NCBI GenBank assembly: GCA_945883725.1
Contig: CAMCXZ010000011.1
Coordinates: forward strand, 1 to 37,729
Source of the DNA: Bifidobacterium breve
GTDB taxonomy: Bacteria; Actinomycetota; Actinomycetes; Nanopelagicales; Nanopelagicaceae
Length of the DNA stretch: 37,729 bases
Reading direction: 5' to 3'
This document shows positions 8,692 through 16,519 of this stretch, in pieces. A model generated the notes under the pieces. It had not been told where the DNA came from. It was given only the letters and a program-made list of their open reading frames with translations, and did not search any database. The position numbers and the translations under genes are program-made. Position 1 is the stretch's first letter. Every line of letters starts with the position of its first letter.

Positions 8692-9387
8692 CCCGTCGCC
8701 GTCCCCATCTAATTTATGTGGGTCCTTGCCGATAACGGTAACTGGCGCTAACCCAAGAGCTTTGATATCGCCGCAATCAAGGTCTGGTGGAAATAGTGGA
8801 ATACATGCTGCATAGTTCGGATCACAACCCGTTGATGGAATTGGCGCTGTAACTGTTGTTGATATTGGCGAAGGCACAGGGGTTCCAACAGCCTTGTAAG
8901 TAGTTATGGCTTTAGTTGGGACCAACTGTGTGCCTGGGCAAGTTTTCCAGAGTCCTACTTTGTAAAACTTGGCAGCTTGCGCCGCTTTCAACATAGCCGC
9001 TGAATAAATACCTTTTTCACCTTGATAAAAGTATGGAGCTGCTGCGCCAATTTTTACCATTTCAAGATTTACATTTAACTTTCCAACAAAGATGTATCGA
9101 AGCGCTCGACCATATCGATCATATGAAGCCGAAGCTGGATCGGCTTTTAAAGTAACCGTTCCTTTTTTTGCCAACAAATTCACCAGCGCGGCCTTGGATT
9201 CTTTGGCAAAACATTCATTTTCGCCAAGTTCTGGCGCATCAATTTGTAATAGTCGAATTTTCATACCATCGGCCATTGTTACAGTGTCGCCATCGTAGAT
9301 TTTTACGACTTTAAGTGCGCCTTGGGCTGGAACTACTCCTAATAATAGGAGGGCTGAAATAGCCAGTACGTACTTTGATTTAGGCAT
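8674..9387 (-). CDS. Secreted thermonuclease (SNase) with Excalibur domain
   Basis: An extracellular or surface-held nuclease of 237 residues that cuts DNA and RNA with calcium. A signal peptide ends near residue 24. The SNase domain (about 26-150) has DGDT, IRLLQIDAPE (catalytic Arg and calcium ligand Asp), a Glu in ENECF and Arg in DRYGRALRY, matching Arg35, Glu43 and Arg87 of staphylococcal nuclease. A Pro-Thr-Ser linker (about 165-185) leads to an Excalibur calcium-binding domain at the C terminus with LDGDGDGKAC. This domain order is common in Actinobacteria. The gene lies 8 bases after a small membrane protein gene and probably shares its promoter. Such enzymes can release nucleotides and phosphate from dissolved DNA, which is inference. 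Confidence 0.92.
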   Translation of the reverse strand: MPKSKYVLAISALLLLGVVPAQGALKVVKIYDGDTVTMADGMKIRLLQIDAPELGENECFAKESKAALVNLLAKKGTVTLKADPASASYDRYGRALRYIFVGKLNVNLEMVKIGAAAPYFYQGEKGIYSAAMLKAAQAAKFYKVGLWKTCPGTQLVPTKAITTYKAVGTPVPSPISTTVTAPIPSTGCDPNYAACIPLFPPDLDCGDIKALGLAPVTVIGKDPHKLDGDGDGKACTS

Positions 9388-9395
9388 TCAAAGAA

Positions 9396-9773
9396 TTACT
9401 TGCGAGTTAAACGCCAGTGATACACATATAGCGGCCCGGCAATAATTAATGTAGTAAGCGCATCAATCGCGCTCTTAACCGCTTGACGTTGGTTTTGATC
9501 TTCAAGTTGGGCAGCAATCACAGCAGAATCAACTTTTGGTGCCGGGTTATAAGGATCAACATATGCTGGATCTGGATAGGCCACATTGATGCCACTTCTA
9601 ATCAGTGAAACCAATGAGAAAAGACAGACCATTAAAGTAATTAAGCAGACCGCGTAGAGATATAGAGAACGCCAATCAATTTTGGGTTGCTGGTATATCG
9701 GCTGATTAAATTGGACTTTTGCAGGAGCTTTAGCTGCTGCTTTCTTTACTGCTGCTTTCTTAGTGGTTGCCAT
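9396..9773 (-). CDS. Small Lys/Ala-rich membrane protein, unknown
   Basis: I do not recognise a family. The product has 125 residues from the ATG at 9773, where an N-terminal Lys-Ala-Pro stretch (MATTKKAAVKKAAAKAP) resembles histone tails. Two hydrophobic helices follow (about residues 46-70 and 102-121), separated by a Pro/Asp-rich loop and a Gln-rich amphipathic stretch. Upstream in-frame codons are ignored because CATAAT sits exactly 6 bases before this ATG. It is the first gene of a probable two-gene unit with the secreted thermonuclease. The layout, a basic cytoplasmic tail that could bind nucleic acid at the membrane, is suggestive only. Confidence 0.7.
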   Translation of the reverse strand: MATTKKAAVKKAAAKAPAKVQFNQPIYQQPKIDWRSLYLYAVCLITLMVCLFSLVSLIRSGINVAYPDPAYVDPYNPAPKVDSAVIAAQLEDQNQRQAVKSAIDALTTLIIAGPLYVYHWRLTRK

Positions 9774-9779
9774 AATCAA

Positions 9780-9785
9780 ATTATG
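9780..9785 (-). promoter_or_regulatory. -10 element of a leaderless promoter
   Basis: CATAAT on the minus strand, 6 bases (TTGATT), then the ATG at 9773. The first base differs from TANNNT, so it is slightly weaker than the others. It lies back to back with the promoter at 9831. Confidence 0.5.
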
Positions 9786-9830
9786 CTCTCTAATTCTGAG
9801 AATAAGTCTTAAATCCGCGCAACTCGGCTC

Positions 9831-9836
9831 TATTCT
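9831..9836 (+). promoter_or_regulatory. -10 element of a leaderless promoter
   Basis: TATTCT, then 6 bases (TTTCAC), then the ATG at 9843. No ribosome site is seen. Confidence 0.55.
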
Positions 9837-9842
9837 TTTCAC

Positions 9843-10205
9843 ATGAGCGCAATCAAGCATATTTTTCTAGCAATTCATATCCTCGCCGTTATTGGCGGGT
9901 TGGTACTTCTTTTGACTTCACTTCCTAAACCAAAGAAATCCATCCATGTTGGCTTCTTACATTCAATGCTCACAGCTTTGGTGGCTGGCATTGCGTTAGT
10001 AGGAATTAACACGTCGCTGCATGCATCAGACCCAGCTAATTACGACGCAGCTGATCACGGAAAAGCGGGGATTAAGTTCCTGGTTCTGCTCGTCATTTTG
10101 GCTCTTACAATTAAGAATAAGAAGACATCTGAAGTCTCAACGGGTCTCTGGGCCGGGCTCATTGCTCTCACGCTAGCTAACGTTTTTATAGCCACATCGC
10201 TTTAA
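9843..10205 (+). CDS. Small four-helix membrane protein, unknown
   Basis: A 120-residue protein with four predicted membrane helices (about residues 6-26, 37-55, 75-88 and 99-117). A polar loop between helices 2 and 3 carries HASDPANYDAADHGK. There is no catalytic motif. The first helix has the look of a small integral membrane subunit, but I cannot place it in a family. It is transcribed divergently from the Lys/Ala-rich membrane protein across 69 bases, and from a leaderless promoter. The regulator gene begins 18 bases after its stop, with its own -10 in the gap. Confidence 0.7.
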   Translation: MSAIKHIFLAIHILAVIGGLVLLLTSLPKPKKSIHVGFLHSMLTALVAGIALVGINTSLHASDPANYDAADHGKAGIKFLVLLVILALTIKNKKTSEVSTGLWAGLIALTLANVFIATSL

Positions 10206-10211
10206 TTCACC

Positions 10212-10217
10212 TAGAAT
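10212..10217 (+). promoter_or_regulatory. -10 element of the regulator's leaderless promoter
   Basis: TAGAAT, then 6 bases (TACCGA), then the GTG at 10224. No -35 of good quality is seen 17 bases upstream, and no copy of the 14-bp operator is near, so the regulator does not appear to control itself at this site. Confidence 0.6.
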
Positions 10218-10223
10218 TACCGA

Positions 10224-11258
10224 GTGACCGCCAAGAGCACTTCCCGAAGCGTTGAAGTAACTATTGATTTAGTTGCCGAAACTGCTGGCGTCAGTCGTGC
10301 CACGGTTTCGCGAGTTATAAATGGCAGCGCAAAAGTTTCACCGGAAACCGAAAAAGCTGTGCGCAAGGCAATCAAGAAGTATGACTTCGTCCCGAACACC
10401 ACAGCTCGCAGACTTGCTGGAGGGCGAAGCGGGCTCGTCGCTCTGGTGCTCGAAGAATCAAGCGAAGAATTCTTCCTAAATCCATTCTGGGGTTTGGTAG
10501 TTCAGGGATTTACAACTGCCATTTCTGATGCTGGCATGCAGCCTCTACTTCTGATTCGCCCGAAAACTGGAAGTGAAGACTCACTTTTTGATTCGCTAAG
10601 AAAAGCCCAAGTTGATGGAATCGCAATGTTTAGCTGGCACCGTTCTGTAAAAAGCTTTGAACGCTTACTTCCTAAAGGCGTGCCAGTGGTTTTCGGTGGT
10701 GACTTAGGCGGCTCAGATAAGTTCCCTTATGTTGATGTTGATAACGTTCAAGGTGGCTACTTAGCCACAAAGCACCTGATTTCACAGGGTTGTAAGAAAA
10801 TAGTTGCGATCACTGGCGACTTAAAGTTGCAGTCTGGCCGCGATAGATTTGAAGGTTTTGAAAAAGCTATGTCAGAGGCTGGCCGTGAAATTTCACCGGC
10901 ATCTGTTTTAACTGGTGACTATTCAACTTCAAAAGCCGAAGAAGTTGTCCGCGAGTTTCTGAAGAAGAAGATTCCATTTGATGGAATTTTCGCTGGAAAT
11001 GATTTAAGTGCAATTGGCGCAATAAATGTTTTGTTGCAAAATAAAATTGCGGTTCCAAAACAAGTTAAGGTAATTGGTTTCGATAATTCACCAGTTGTTA
11101 CTAGCTCGGTCCCAGCACTTTCAAGTATCCATCAGCCAACTCGTGAACTAGGCGCTGAGGTAGCAAACATGTTGGTATCAGCTTTAAGCGGAAATGAAGT
11201 GACAAAAAAGATGTTGCCAGTAAAACTGGTGGCCAGAGAGTCAACTGCTAAAAGTTAA
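10224..11258 (+). CDS. LacI-family transcriptional regulator of the beta-glucan locus
   Basis: A sugar-responsive DNA-binding repressor of 344 residues. The N terminus holds the LacI helix-turn-helix (about residues 14-34, TIDLVAETAGVSRATVSRVI) and a hinge helix ending TTARRLAGGRSG. The hinge Leu is the type that opens a central CG step, matching the operator found at 12709 and 19812. The rest is a periplasmic-binding-protein-like effector domain (about 68-340), with a VDVDN strand near residue 170 and VIGFDNSP near residue 290. The start is GTG behind a TAGAAT -10. Its 3' end overlaps the GH1 gene by 4 bases, tail to tail. The inducer is probably a glucose or laminari-oligosaccharide, which is inferred from the neighbours. 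Confidence 0.93.
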   Translation: MTAKSTSRSVEVTIDLVAETAGVSRATVSRVINGSAKVSPETEKAVRKAIKKYDFVPNTTARRLAGGRSGLVALVLEESSEEFFLNPFWGLVVQGFTTAISDAGMQPLLLIRPKTGSEDSLFDSLRKAQVDGIAMFSWHRSVKSFERLLPKGVPVVFGGDLGGSDKFPYVDVDNVQGGYLATKHLISQGCKKIVAITGDLKLQSGRDRFEGFEKAMSEAGREISPASVLTGDYSTSKAEEVVREFLKKKIPFDGIFAGNDLSAIGAINVLLQNKIAVPKQVKVIGFDNSPVVTSSVPALSSIHQPTRELGAEVANMLVSALSGNEVTKKMLPVKLVARESTAKS

Positions 11259-12640
11259 ATTGGGCTGTTGGTGGCAATAATTTCTTTATACTTCTTTGCA
11301 CTTAACTTAGGCGTGCGAACTAAAGTCTTATAGTCAACGCGAACTAAACCAAAGCGCTTGGCATATCCTTCGGCCCATTCAAAATTATCAAGTAGTGACC
11401 AAGCAAAGTAGCCCTTTACTGGCACACCGGCCGCGATAGCTTTTTGTAGTGACTGTAGATGGCGTACTAAGTAAGAAGTGCGCTCAACATCGTTGATGCT
11501 TCCATCAGACTCGACCACATCTTCATAAGAAGAGCCGTTTTCGGTAATCATCAGATAAGGAATCTCTGGGTAATCACGATGAACCCGCGATACCAAGTTT
11601 CCTAGACCTTCAGGAGTTACAACCCAACCCATCGCAGTCAATGACCCAGCCAAGTGTGCCGGCGGTGAATTATCGCCCTTTTGCGGGAATGGGAAAATAC
11701 CAGTGCCGTTATCTACTAAATCTTCTGGGCGCGGGTCGCGTAAGAATGAATCAGAATAATAATTAATTCCAAGGTAATCAGGTGCGCATTTAAGCAATTC
11801 TTGATCACCTGGCAGAATTACATCACTTAGCGCTTGACCATAATAATCAAGAATATTTGTTGGGTATTTGCCATAAAGCATTGCTTCAATCCACCAACGA
11901 TTAATATTTGAATCTAGTAGCGCATTTAAAGTTACTAGCTCAGAATTCTCAGGATTTTCTAAATTATGGTTAGTCATATTAACGGTTAGACCCACTTGAG
12001 CATTTGGACGAATGCTCTTTATTGTGCGAGTTGCCATTGAGTGAGCAAGCGCTGTGTGATGAGAAGCTGCGATTGCAAGTGCATGATCTTTTTTGCCAGG
12101 TGCATGAACTCCAATTGAATAACCCAACCACGCAACACACCAAGGTTCATTGAGAGTAATCCAGTTACTTACTCGATCACCAAATTCTTCGGCACAAGCA
12201 AGTGCGTAATCTGCAAATGCTTCTGCAGTTGCTCTATTTGCCCAACCGCCTGCATCTTCTAGTTGTTGCGGTAGATCCCAGTGGTACAAAGTCACCATAG
12301 GTTCGATGTCAGCTTCAATGAGCGAATCGATTAAGTTGTTATAAAAATTAAATCCTCGCTCTTCGCGTACCCCGTCACCATTAGGGAAAAGTCTTGGCCA
12401 AGCAATTGAAAAACGATATGCCTTAACGCCGAGATCTTTCATTATTTCAATATCTTCTGGATAACGATGGTAGTGATCACATGCAACATCACCGTTATCG
12501 CTGCCTACAACTTTGCCAGGAGTTTTGCTAAAGGTGTCCCAAATGCTCGCGCCACGACCATCTAGTTGTGCGGCGCCCTCGATCTGATAACTGGCAGTTG
12601 CTGTTCCCCAAAGGAAGTCATCTGGAAAAACATTTGACAT
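11255..12640 (-). CDS. GH1 family beta-glucosidase, cytoplasmic
   Basis: It hydrolyses beta-linked glucosides to glucose by the retaining mechanism. The acid/base Glu165 sits in TLNEP and the nucleophile Glu367 in ITENG. The N-terminal FPDDFLWGTATASYQIEG, given here in family form, and the C-terminal WSLLDNFEWAEGY are GH1 signatures. Length is 461 residues, usual for the family, with no signal peptide. The ATG at 12640 is chosen because GGAG lies 10 bases upstream and homologues begin at this point; an in-frame TTG at 12664 is rejected. It is divergent from a GH16 gene, and the shared region holds the LacI-type operator. It should act on imported laminari- or other gluco-oligosaccharides. Confidence 0.95.
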   Translation of the reverse strand: MSNVFPDDFLWGTATASYQIEGAAQLDGRGASIWDTFSKTPGKVVGSDNGDVACDHYHRYPEDIEIMKDLGVKAYRFSIAWPRLFPNGDGVREERGFNFYNNLIDSLIEADIEPMVTLYHWDLPQQLEDAGGWANRATAEAFADYALACAEEFGDRVSNWITLNEPWCVAWLGYSIGVHAPGKKDHALAIAASHHTALAHSMATRTIKSIRPNAQVGLTVNMTNHNLENPENSELVTLNALLDSNINRWWIEAMLYGKYPTNILDYYGQALSDVILPGDQELLKCAPDYLGINYYSDSFLRDPRPEDLVDNGTGIFPFPQKGDNSPPAHLAGSLTAMGWVVTPEGLGNLVSRVHRDYPEIPYLMITENGSSYEDVVESDGSINDVERTSYLVRHLQSLQKAIAAGVPVKGYFAWSLLDNFEWAEGYAKRFGLVRVDYKTLVRTPKLSAKKYKEIIATNSPI

Positions 12641-12650
12641 AAAATTAGAA

Positions 12651-12654
12651 CTCC
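12651..12654 (-). promoter_or_regulatory. Ribosome binding site deciding the GH1 start
   Basis: GGAG on the minus strand, 10 bases before the ATG at 12640. It lies downstream of the rejected TTG at 12664. Confidence 0.6.
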
Positions 12655-12708
12655 GTTTCGGCAATTTCTACCCCTATACTTTCATACAAGAGCCTTATAA
12701 ACCGCCCT

Positions 12709-12722
12709 TGAAAGCGGTTTCA
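12709..12722. promoter_or_regulatory. LacI-type operator, copy 1
   Basis: TGAAAGCGGTTTCA matches the LacI-family consensus TGNAANCGNTTNCA, with a central CG and palindromic TGAAA/TTTCA arms. It lies between the divergent GH1 (ATG 12640) and GH16 (ATG 12756) genes, and its left end overlaps a -35-like TTGAAA (12708-12713). An identical 14-mer lies at 19812. A matching -10 could not be assigned with confidence. Confidence 0.85.
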
Positions 12723-12745
12723 TATCCTCAAACCCTATCCTATTT

Positions 12746-12750
12746 GGAGG
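12746..12750 (+). promoter_or_regulatory. Ribosome binding site deciding the GH16 start
   Basis: GGAGG, 5 bases before the ATG at 12756. This is a strong site and rules out the longer reading that would begin inside the operator at 12708. Confidence 0.8.
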
Positions 12751-12755
12751 CCAGA

Positions 12756-13559
12756 ATGTTAAGTTCAAATGCGAAAACATTGCTCTGGTCAGAAGAATTT
12801 CTTCCCACCCATGACGGACAGCCGAACCCCGAGATATGGACTCCTGACTTAGGCGATGGCTCGCAATTTGGTTTGACCGGATGGGGAAATCATGAACGTG
12901 AGTTCTACACAACCAATTCTTTGGTTGCTGATAACGGGTTGATAATCACAGCAGCTCGCGAACCAGGAATTTCTAGTATCGAAACTTATTATGGACCCGC
13001 TGAATGGACGAGTGGAAAAATACATACCAATGGCAAGCTCTACTTAAAATATGGATACCTAGAAATTTTGGCAAAAATGCCTAAAGGTATTGGAACCTGG
13101 CCAGCTCTTTGGCTGCTAGGTAAAAGTATTTCTGAGGGAACCGCTTGGCCAGCTTGTGGTGAGATTGACCTCTTTGAAGGAAACGGCGCAAAGCCAAAAA
13201 CTATTCAAGGAACGCTACACGCTACTGGATATGCCGGTGAATTTGGAATTACTGGTTTCCATGAAAGCTTGGATGATCTATCGGCAAATTTTAATCGATT
13301 CGCAATTGATTGGCGAGAAGACACAATTGAGTGGTTCTTTAATAATCAACCGTTTCAGAAATTCACTCGAGATAAGGGTGACTTCGCTGGTAAAGCCTGG
13401 CCATTTAATGATTACTTTTATCTAATCATTAACCAAGCTATCGGTGGCTGGTTTGTGGGTGAGGTTGACCCACTGCTACAGGAAAGCAAATTAGAAATTG
13501 CTCACATCAAGCACTTCATGATTGACGGTGTTGGTGAAGTCTTAAGAGTTAACGCTTAA
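12756..13559 (+). CDS. GH16 endo-beta-1,3-glucanase (laminarinase-type) without signal peptide
   Basis: A retaining endo-glucanase of 267 residues. The catalytic motif is Glu136-Ile-Asp138-Leu-Phe-Glu141, the ExDxxE spacing of laminarinases rather than the ExDxE of lichenases. Other GH16 marks are WGNHEREFYT near residue 45, EWTSGKI near 84 and YGYLEILAKMPKGIGTWPALWLLG near 100-125, cited for orientation. The protein begins MLSSNAKTLLWSEEF with no signal peptide or membrane helix, so it should be cytoplasmic, unlike the other two GH16 proteins here. A GGAGG site 5 bases upstream fixes the start. It lies divergent to GH1 with the operator between, and overlaps the next GH16 gene by 11 bases tail to tail. 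It would cut imported laminari-oligosaccharides before GH1 finishes them. Confidence 0.92.
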   Translation: MLSSNAKTLLWSEEFLPTHDGQPNPEIWTPDLGDGSQFGLTGWGNHEREFYTTNSLVADNGLIITAAREPGISSIETYYGPAEWTSGKIHTNGKLYLKYGYLEILAKMPKGIGTWPALWLLGKSISEGTAWPACGEIDLFEGNGAKPKTIQGTLHATGYAGEFGITGFHESLDDLSANFNRFAIDWREDTIEWFFNNQPFQKFTRDKGDFAGKAWPFNDYFYLIINQAIGGWFVGEVDPLLQESKLEIAHIKHFMIDGVGEVLRVNA

Positions 13560-14934
13560 TTACTTCGCCTACTCCATTGATTGAGTAAACCCGAATGTAA
13601 TCAAATTCCATTGATGAATCTGTCAGATTTGCTGCAATTTCCCCACCTAAATTACCGCCCATTGCTAAGTTAATGATGATGTAGAACTCATGGTCAAAAA
13701 CCCAGTCTTTATCAACCTTATTTAAGGTTGCAAACGGAACTCCATCTAAGAAGTAGCGAATTTGATCAGGTAGCCAATCGACTGCGTAGGTGTGATATCC
13801 GGCGTGATGAGGAGTTGCCATCTCAACTTTGTCACCACGACCACCTCCGCCTGAAAGCGGTCCGTGAATGTAGCCAAGATTAGTATTTGGCAATCGACCT
13901 AAAAGTTCGGTCACATCAATTTCACCGCAGCCAGGCCAACCTCGGTCATCGATATCTGCTCCAAGTAACCAGAAGGCTCCCCAAGTTCCACTTCCAACCG
14001 GACCTTTTATTCGAGCTTCCAGGCGGCCGTACTTAAATCCAACTTTATCTTTCGTGACCAACTTAGTGCTTGTCCACTCACAAGGTCCTTTGTAGTAACA
14101 ACTATTTACACCAGCACCAGTTTTTGTAGCCTTAATTACATATGATCCCGAACCATTGGTGGAGGAAATCTTGTCGTCATACCATTGTCTTTCGTTATTG
14201 CCCCAGCCACGATTTCCAAATGCTACGCCATCACCATTTTGGGCAACCCAAACCGTCGGGTCAGCTGGTGCTCCTGCGGGTCCGTTGAATTCTTCCGACC
14301 AAATCTGTTTATATGTTCGAGTGATGTTTGCAATGGCAACTGTGTTAGAAGTCTTCTTTGCTGAGACAAAACCTTTAGCCACAAAATTTACTTTGAGTGA
14401 AATATCGGTGCCTAAATCTGAAGTTGTTAAATTGTAGGTGCTCTTTGTTGCGCCTTTGATTTCAAAATATCCGACATACCATTGGTAGGTTGGCTTGGCT
14501 GTCGTGGGAATACTTTGTGGTAGCACCGCAATTTCCATGACCTTGTCATCACTTGGACGCACACGAATTGTTAAGGAATCAGATAAAAGAACATTTCCGA
14601 TCGTAATTGTGTTTGATTTTGCCGCAACAGATTTTCCATCATCGAAAATATGTGTCTCGCGCAATTGTAATTTCTTTTTATTATCGCTGCTTTTTAACTT
14701 AAGAGTTAGGGCCGAAGTGGCTAAAACCTTACCGTTTAGCAGCCATTCAAAGGAACTTGGTCCATTATCTGACCACTTAGCCGGGGTGGCTGTAAAGGTA
14801 TATCCGGTTGAACCAGCTGTAATTTTTGGCAAAGCTATTGGCTTCTTCAAATCTTCACCATGCGCTGCAATCATGGAAAAAGATGAAACGCTCAATGCCA
14901 AAGCGGCAATTAATGCTAGAACTTTGCGATACAT
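13549..14934 (-). CDS. Secreted GH16 endo-beta-1,3-glucanase with two N-terminal Ig-like domains
   Basis: A secreted laminarinase-type enzyme of 461 residues. A signal peptide (about 1-27) is followed by two Ig-like domains (about 35-110 and 115-200) and then the GH16 catalytic domain (about 210-455). The active site is Glu338-Ile-Asp340-Val-Thr-Glu343 in GCGEIDVTELLG. The domain matches its cytoplasmic paralogue over WGN-ER-Y, EWTS and GTW-FWLLG, and ends in the same tail, GVGEV. The Ig-like domains may hold the enzyme at the cell wall or bind glucan. It is the last gene of the probable operon that starts with the sugar-binding protein at 19720. A strong hairpin lies just upstream, in the gap after the modular protein gene. 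Confidence 0.93.
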   Translation of the reverse strand: MYRKVLALIAALALSVSSFSMIAAHGEDLKKPIALPKITAGSTGYTFTATPAKWSDNGPSSFEWLLNGKVLATSALTLKLKSSDNKKKLQLRETHIFDDGKSVAAKSNTITIGNVLLSDSLTIRVRPSDDKVMEIAVLPQSIPTTAKPTYQWYVGYFEIKGATKSTYNLTTSDLGTDISLKVNFVAKGFVSAKKTSNTVAIANITRTYKQIWSEEFNGPAGAPADPTVWVAQNGDGVAFGNRGWGNNERQWYDDKISSTNGSGSYVIKATKTGAGVNSCYYKGPCEWTSTKLVTKDKVGFKYGRLEARIKGPVGSGTWGAFWLLGADIDDRGWPGCGEIDVTELLGRLPNTNLGYIHGPLSGGGGRGDKVEMATPHHAGYHTYAVDWLPDQIRYFLDGVPFATLNKVDKDWVFDHEFYIIINLAMGGNLGGEIAANLTDSSMEFDYIRVYSINGVGEVIKR

Positions 14935-14962
14935 ATACCTAAATTCCTTAATTTAGAGAAGG

Positions 14963-14990
14963 CCGGCGAGGCTTATTAGGGCCCCGCCAG
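14963..14990 (-). terminator. GC-rich hairpin between modular protein and GH16 genes
   Basis: A 10-bp stem (arms 14981-14990 and 14963-14972, with two G-U pairs) and an 8-base loop in the minus-strand transcript. It is followed by CCTTCTCT rather than a clean U run. It could be a partial terminator, or a processing or stability element that sets the ratio of GH16 to upstream products. Confidence 0.5.
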
Positions 14991-14999
14991 CGATTGTCT

Positions 15000-16454
15000 C
15001 TACTTAACCGTAACTTCTAATTTGTAGGTCTTACCCGCAATTACAACCGATACAGTTTTCTTTCCTGCAGTAACGGTGTACTTGAAAGCTTGATTTGCAA
15101 CCGAGATCTTTTCAGTTACTTTCTTATTTCCAGTAATTGAGATAGCAGCTGTCTTTCCTGATGCGTTAGCAATTGCCACGGTAAGTGAATAAACAGTCTT
15201 GCCCTTAACAGTTGCCTTTGATGAGGTTGCTTTTACTGAAACTGCAGTAGAAGCTGGCACGGCAGCAACAGCTGCATCACCAACAAAGTGGAATTCCACC
15301 ATGTCAGCGATATCTATAGCTTCGCCAGCAATTTCTGGAAAAATCTGGCTGTATAAACCGTTAGTTGTTGGTGTAGGGGTAGTTAGCGAAGCAGGAACTG
15401 GTTCGCCCTTTTTGTCAGTGTTCTTAAGGGCGAATAGAACGTAGCCAAAACCATCAGTGGTACCTGTTAGCACCAATTGATCATTACCTTGCGAGTTGTC
15501 CTTCTTTGGATCTGTCGCATTGGTGCCATTCGCCATGCCAGCCTTCGAGTTGCTATAGGCCTTGTTCACACGAAGTTTCACGGTTGCATTGGGAAGAGGC
15601 TTACCATTGTCATCGGTAACTTTGTAAACCAGATTAATAGCTGATCCAGTTTGAACATAAGCTTCGCGGTAGCCAATTCCTTTGGCATACCAACTGTTCT
15701 CAACGCTTAACCTATTCTCTATATCAGCACGCTTAATTGAGTTAGCATCAGTCAAAACTGGTGAAACTAAGCGAATTGTAGGCTTTAGGGCAGTTTGAAC
15801 TGCCGGTGTCTTTGGGTCGTAATAATGGAATTCAGTAATAACTGAATGATCTGGCTTTTCGCCCGCTACTTCTGGAAATACCTGTGCGTGAAGATCGTTT
15901 AATCCATCAGGAGTAATATCTGGCTTAGCGGTCATCGATTCTGGTTCTGGTTCGCCAGTTCCTGGCTTATCAAGATTCTTCATTACAAATGTCACGTTTC
16001 CGTAAGCATCTGTCTTATGTGTTACTTGTGCCTGGTCGGCTGATACTGGCTTATGTACACCAGTTGTTATTTTGTCATCGACTTGAACAATTGCAGAAGA
16101 ATTTGAGTGGCCCTTATTGATGCGAAGTTTCACATCTTGACCAACTAGGATTTTTCCGTTCTTATCAGTTACGTTGTAGGTCAAAACAACTGTTGATCCA
16201 GTTGGCACGAATGCGCGTTGGAAAACCAAACCAGTTCCAAACCAATCATTGCCAACCCATTCATCTGCCAACTTTTGGTTTTTAGCAGCTTCACTTGTAT
16301 TTTCTGCGGTAAGAACTGGGCTAATCAATTTGATGACTGCATCCTGCGGTGGATCTCCTGCGGCCATAGCCGGAGCTGATACAGCGCTTGATAAAGCAAG
16401 CACAGTTATAGTGGCAGCAAAACTAGCAAGTACTTTCTTTGTCTTGATACTCAT
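15000..16454 (-). CDS. Secreted protein with two Big-1-like modules, beta-glucan locus (unrecognised family)
   Basis: A secreted protein of 484 residues that I cannot assign to a named family. A signal peptide ends near residue 31 (APAMAAG). Two homologous modules follow, about 42-220 and 227-395. Each has a start like RLVSPVLT, a core TGS-I-L-YKVTDDNGKPLPNATVKLRVNKAYSNS, cited in part, a TDGFGYVLFALKNTD strand and an end like QIFPEIAGE-D-VEFH. The VTD-GKP-P-A-V core looks like an invasin-type Big-1 Ig fold. A final beta-rich domain (about 400-484) lies at the C terminus. AGAGGA 6 bases before the ATG fixes the start. It sits between the permease gene and a secreted GH16 gene. A glucan-binding or surface-anchoring role is inference. 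Confidence 0.8.
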   Translation of the reverse strand: MSIKTKKVLASFAATITVLALSSAVSAPAMAAGDPPQDAVIKLISPVLTAENTSEAAKNQKLADEWVGNDWFGTGLVFQRAFVPTGSTVVLTYNVTDKNGKILVGQDVKLRINKGHSNSSAIVQVDDKITTGVHKPVSADQAQVTHKTDAYGNVTFVMKNLDKPGTGEPEPESMTAKPDITPDGLNDLHAQVFPEVAGEKPDHSVITEFHYYDPKTPAVQTALKPTIRLVSPVLTDANSIKRADIENRLSVENSWYAKGIGYREAYVQTGSAINLVYKVTDDNGKPLPNATVKLRVNKAYSNSKAGMANGTNATDPKKDNSQGNDQLVLTGTTDGFGYVLFALKNTDKKGEPVPASLTTPTPTTNGLYSQIFPEIAGEAIDIADMVEFHFVGDAAVAAVPASTAVSVKATSSKATVKGKTVYSLTVAIANASGKTAAISITGNKKVTEKISVANQAFKYTVTAGKKTVSVVIAGKTYKLEVTVK

Positions 16455-16519
16455 TTATCTTCCTCTTTCTTTTGCTTTTGTATTGTGTGCTTACTTTTCT
16501 CATGTCCCGCGAAAAATTC

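Noticed and set aside
12708-12755. Longer N terminus for the GH16 at 12756
   Set aside because: It would begin inside the operator and carry the GGAGG ribosome site within its coding sequence. The added residues have no signal-peptide character.
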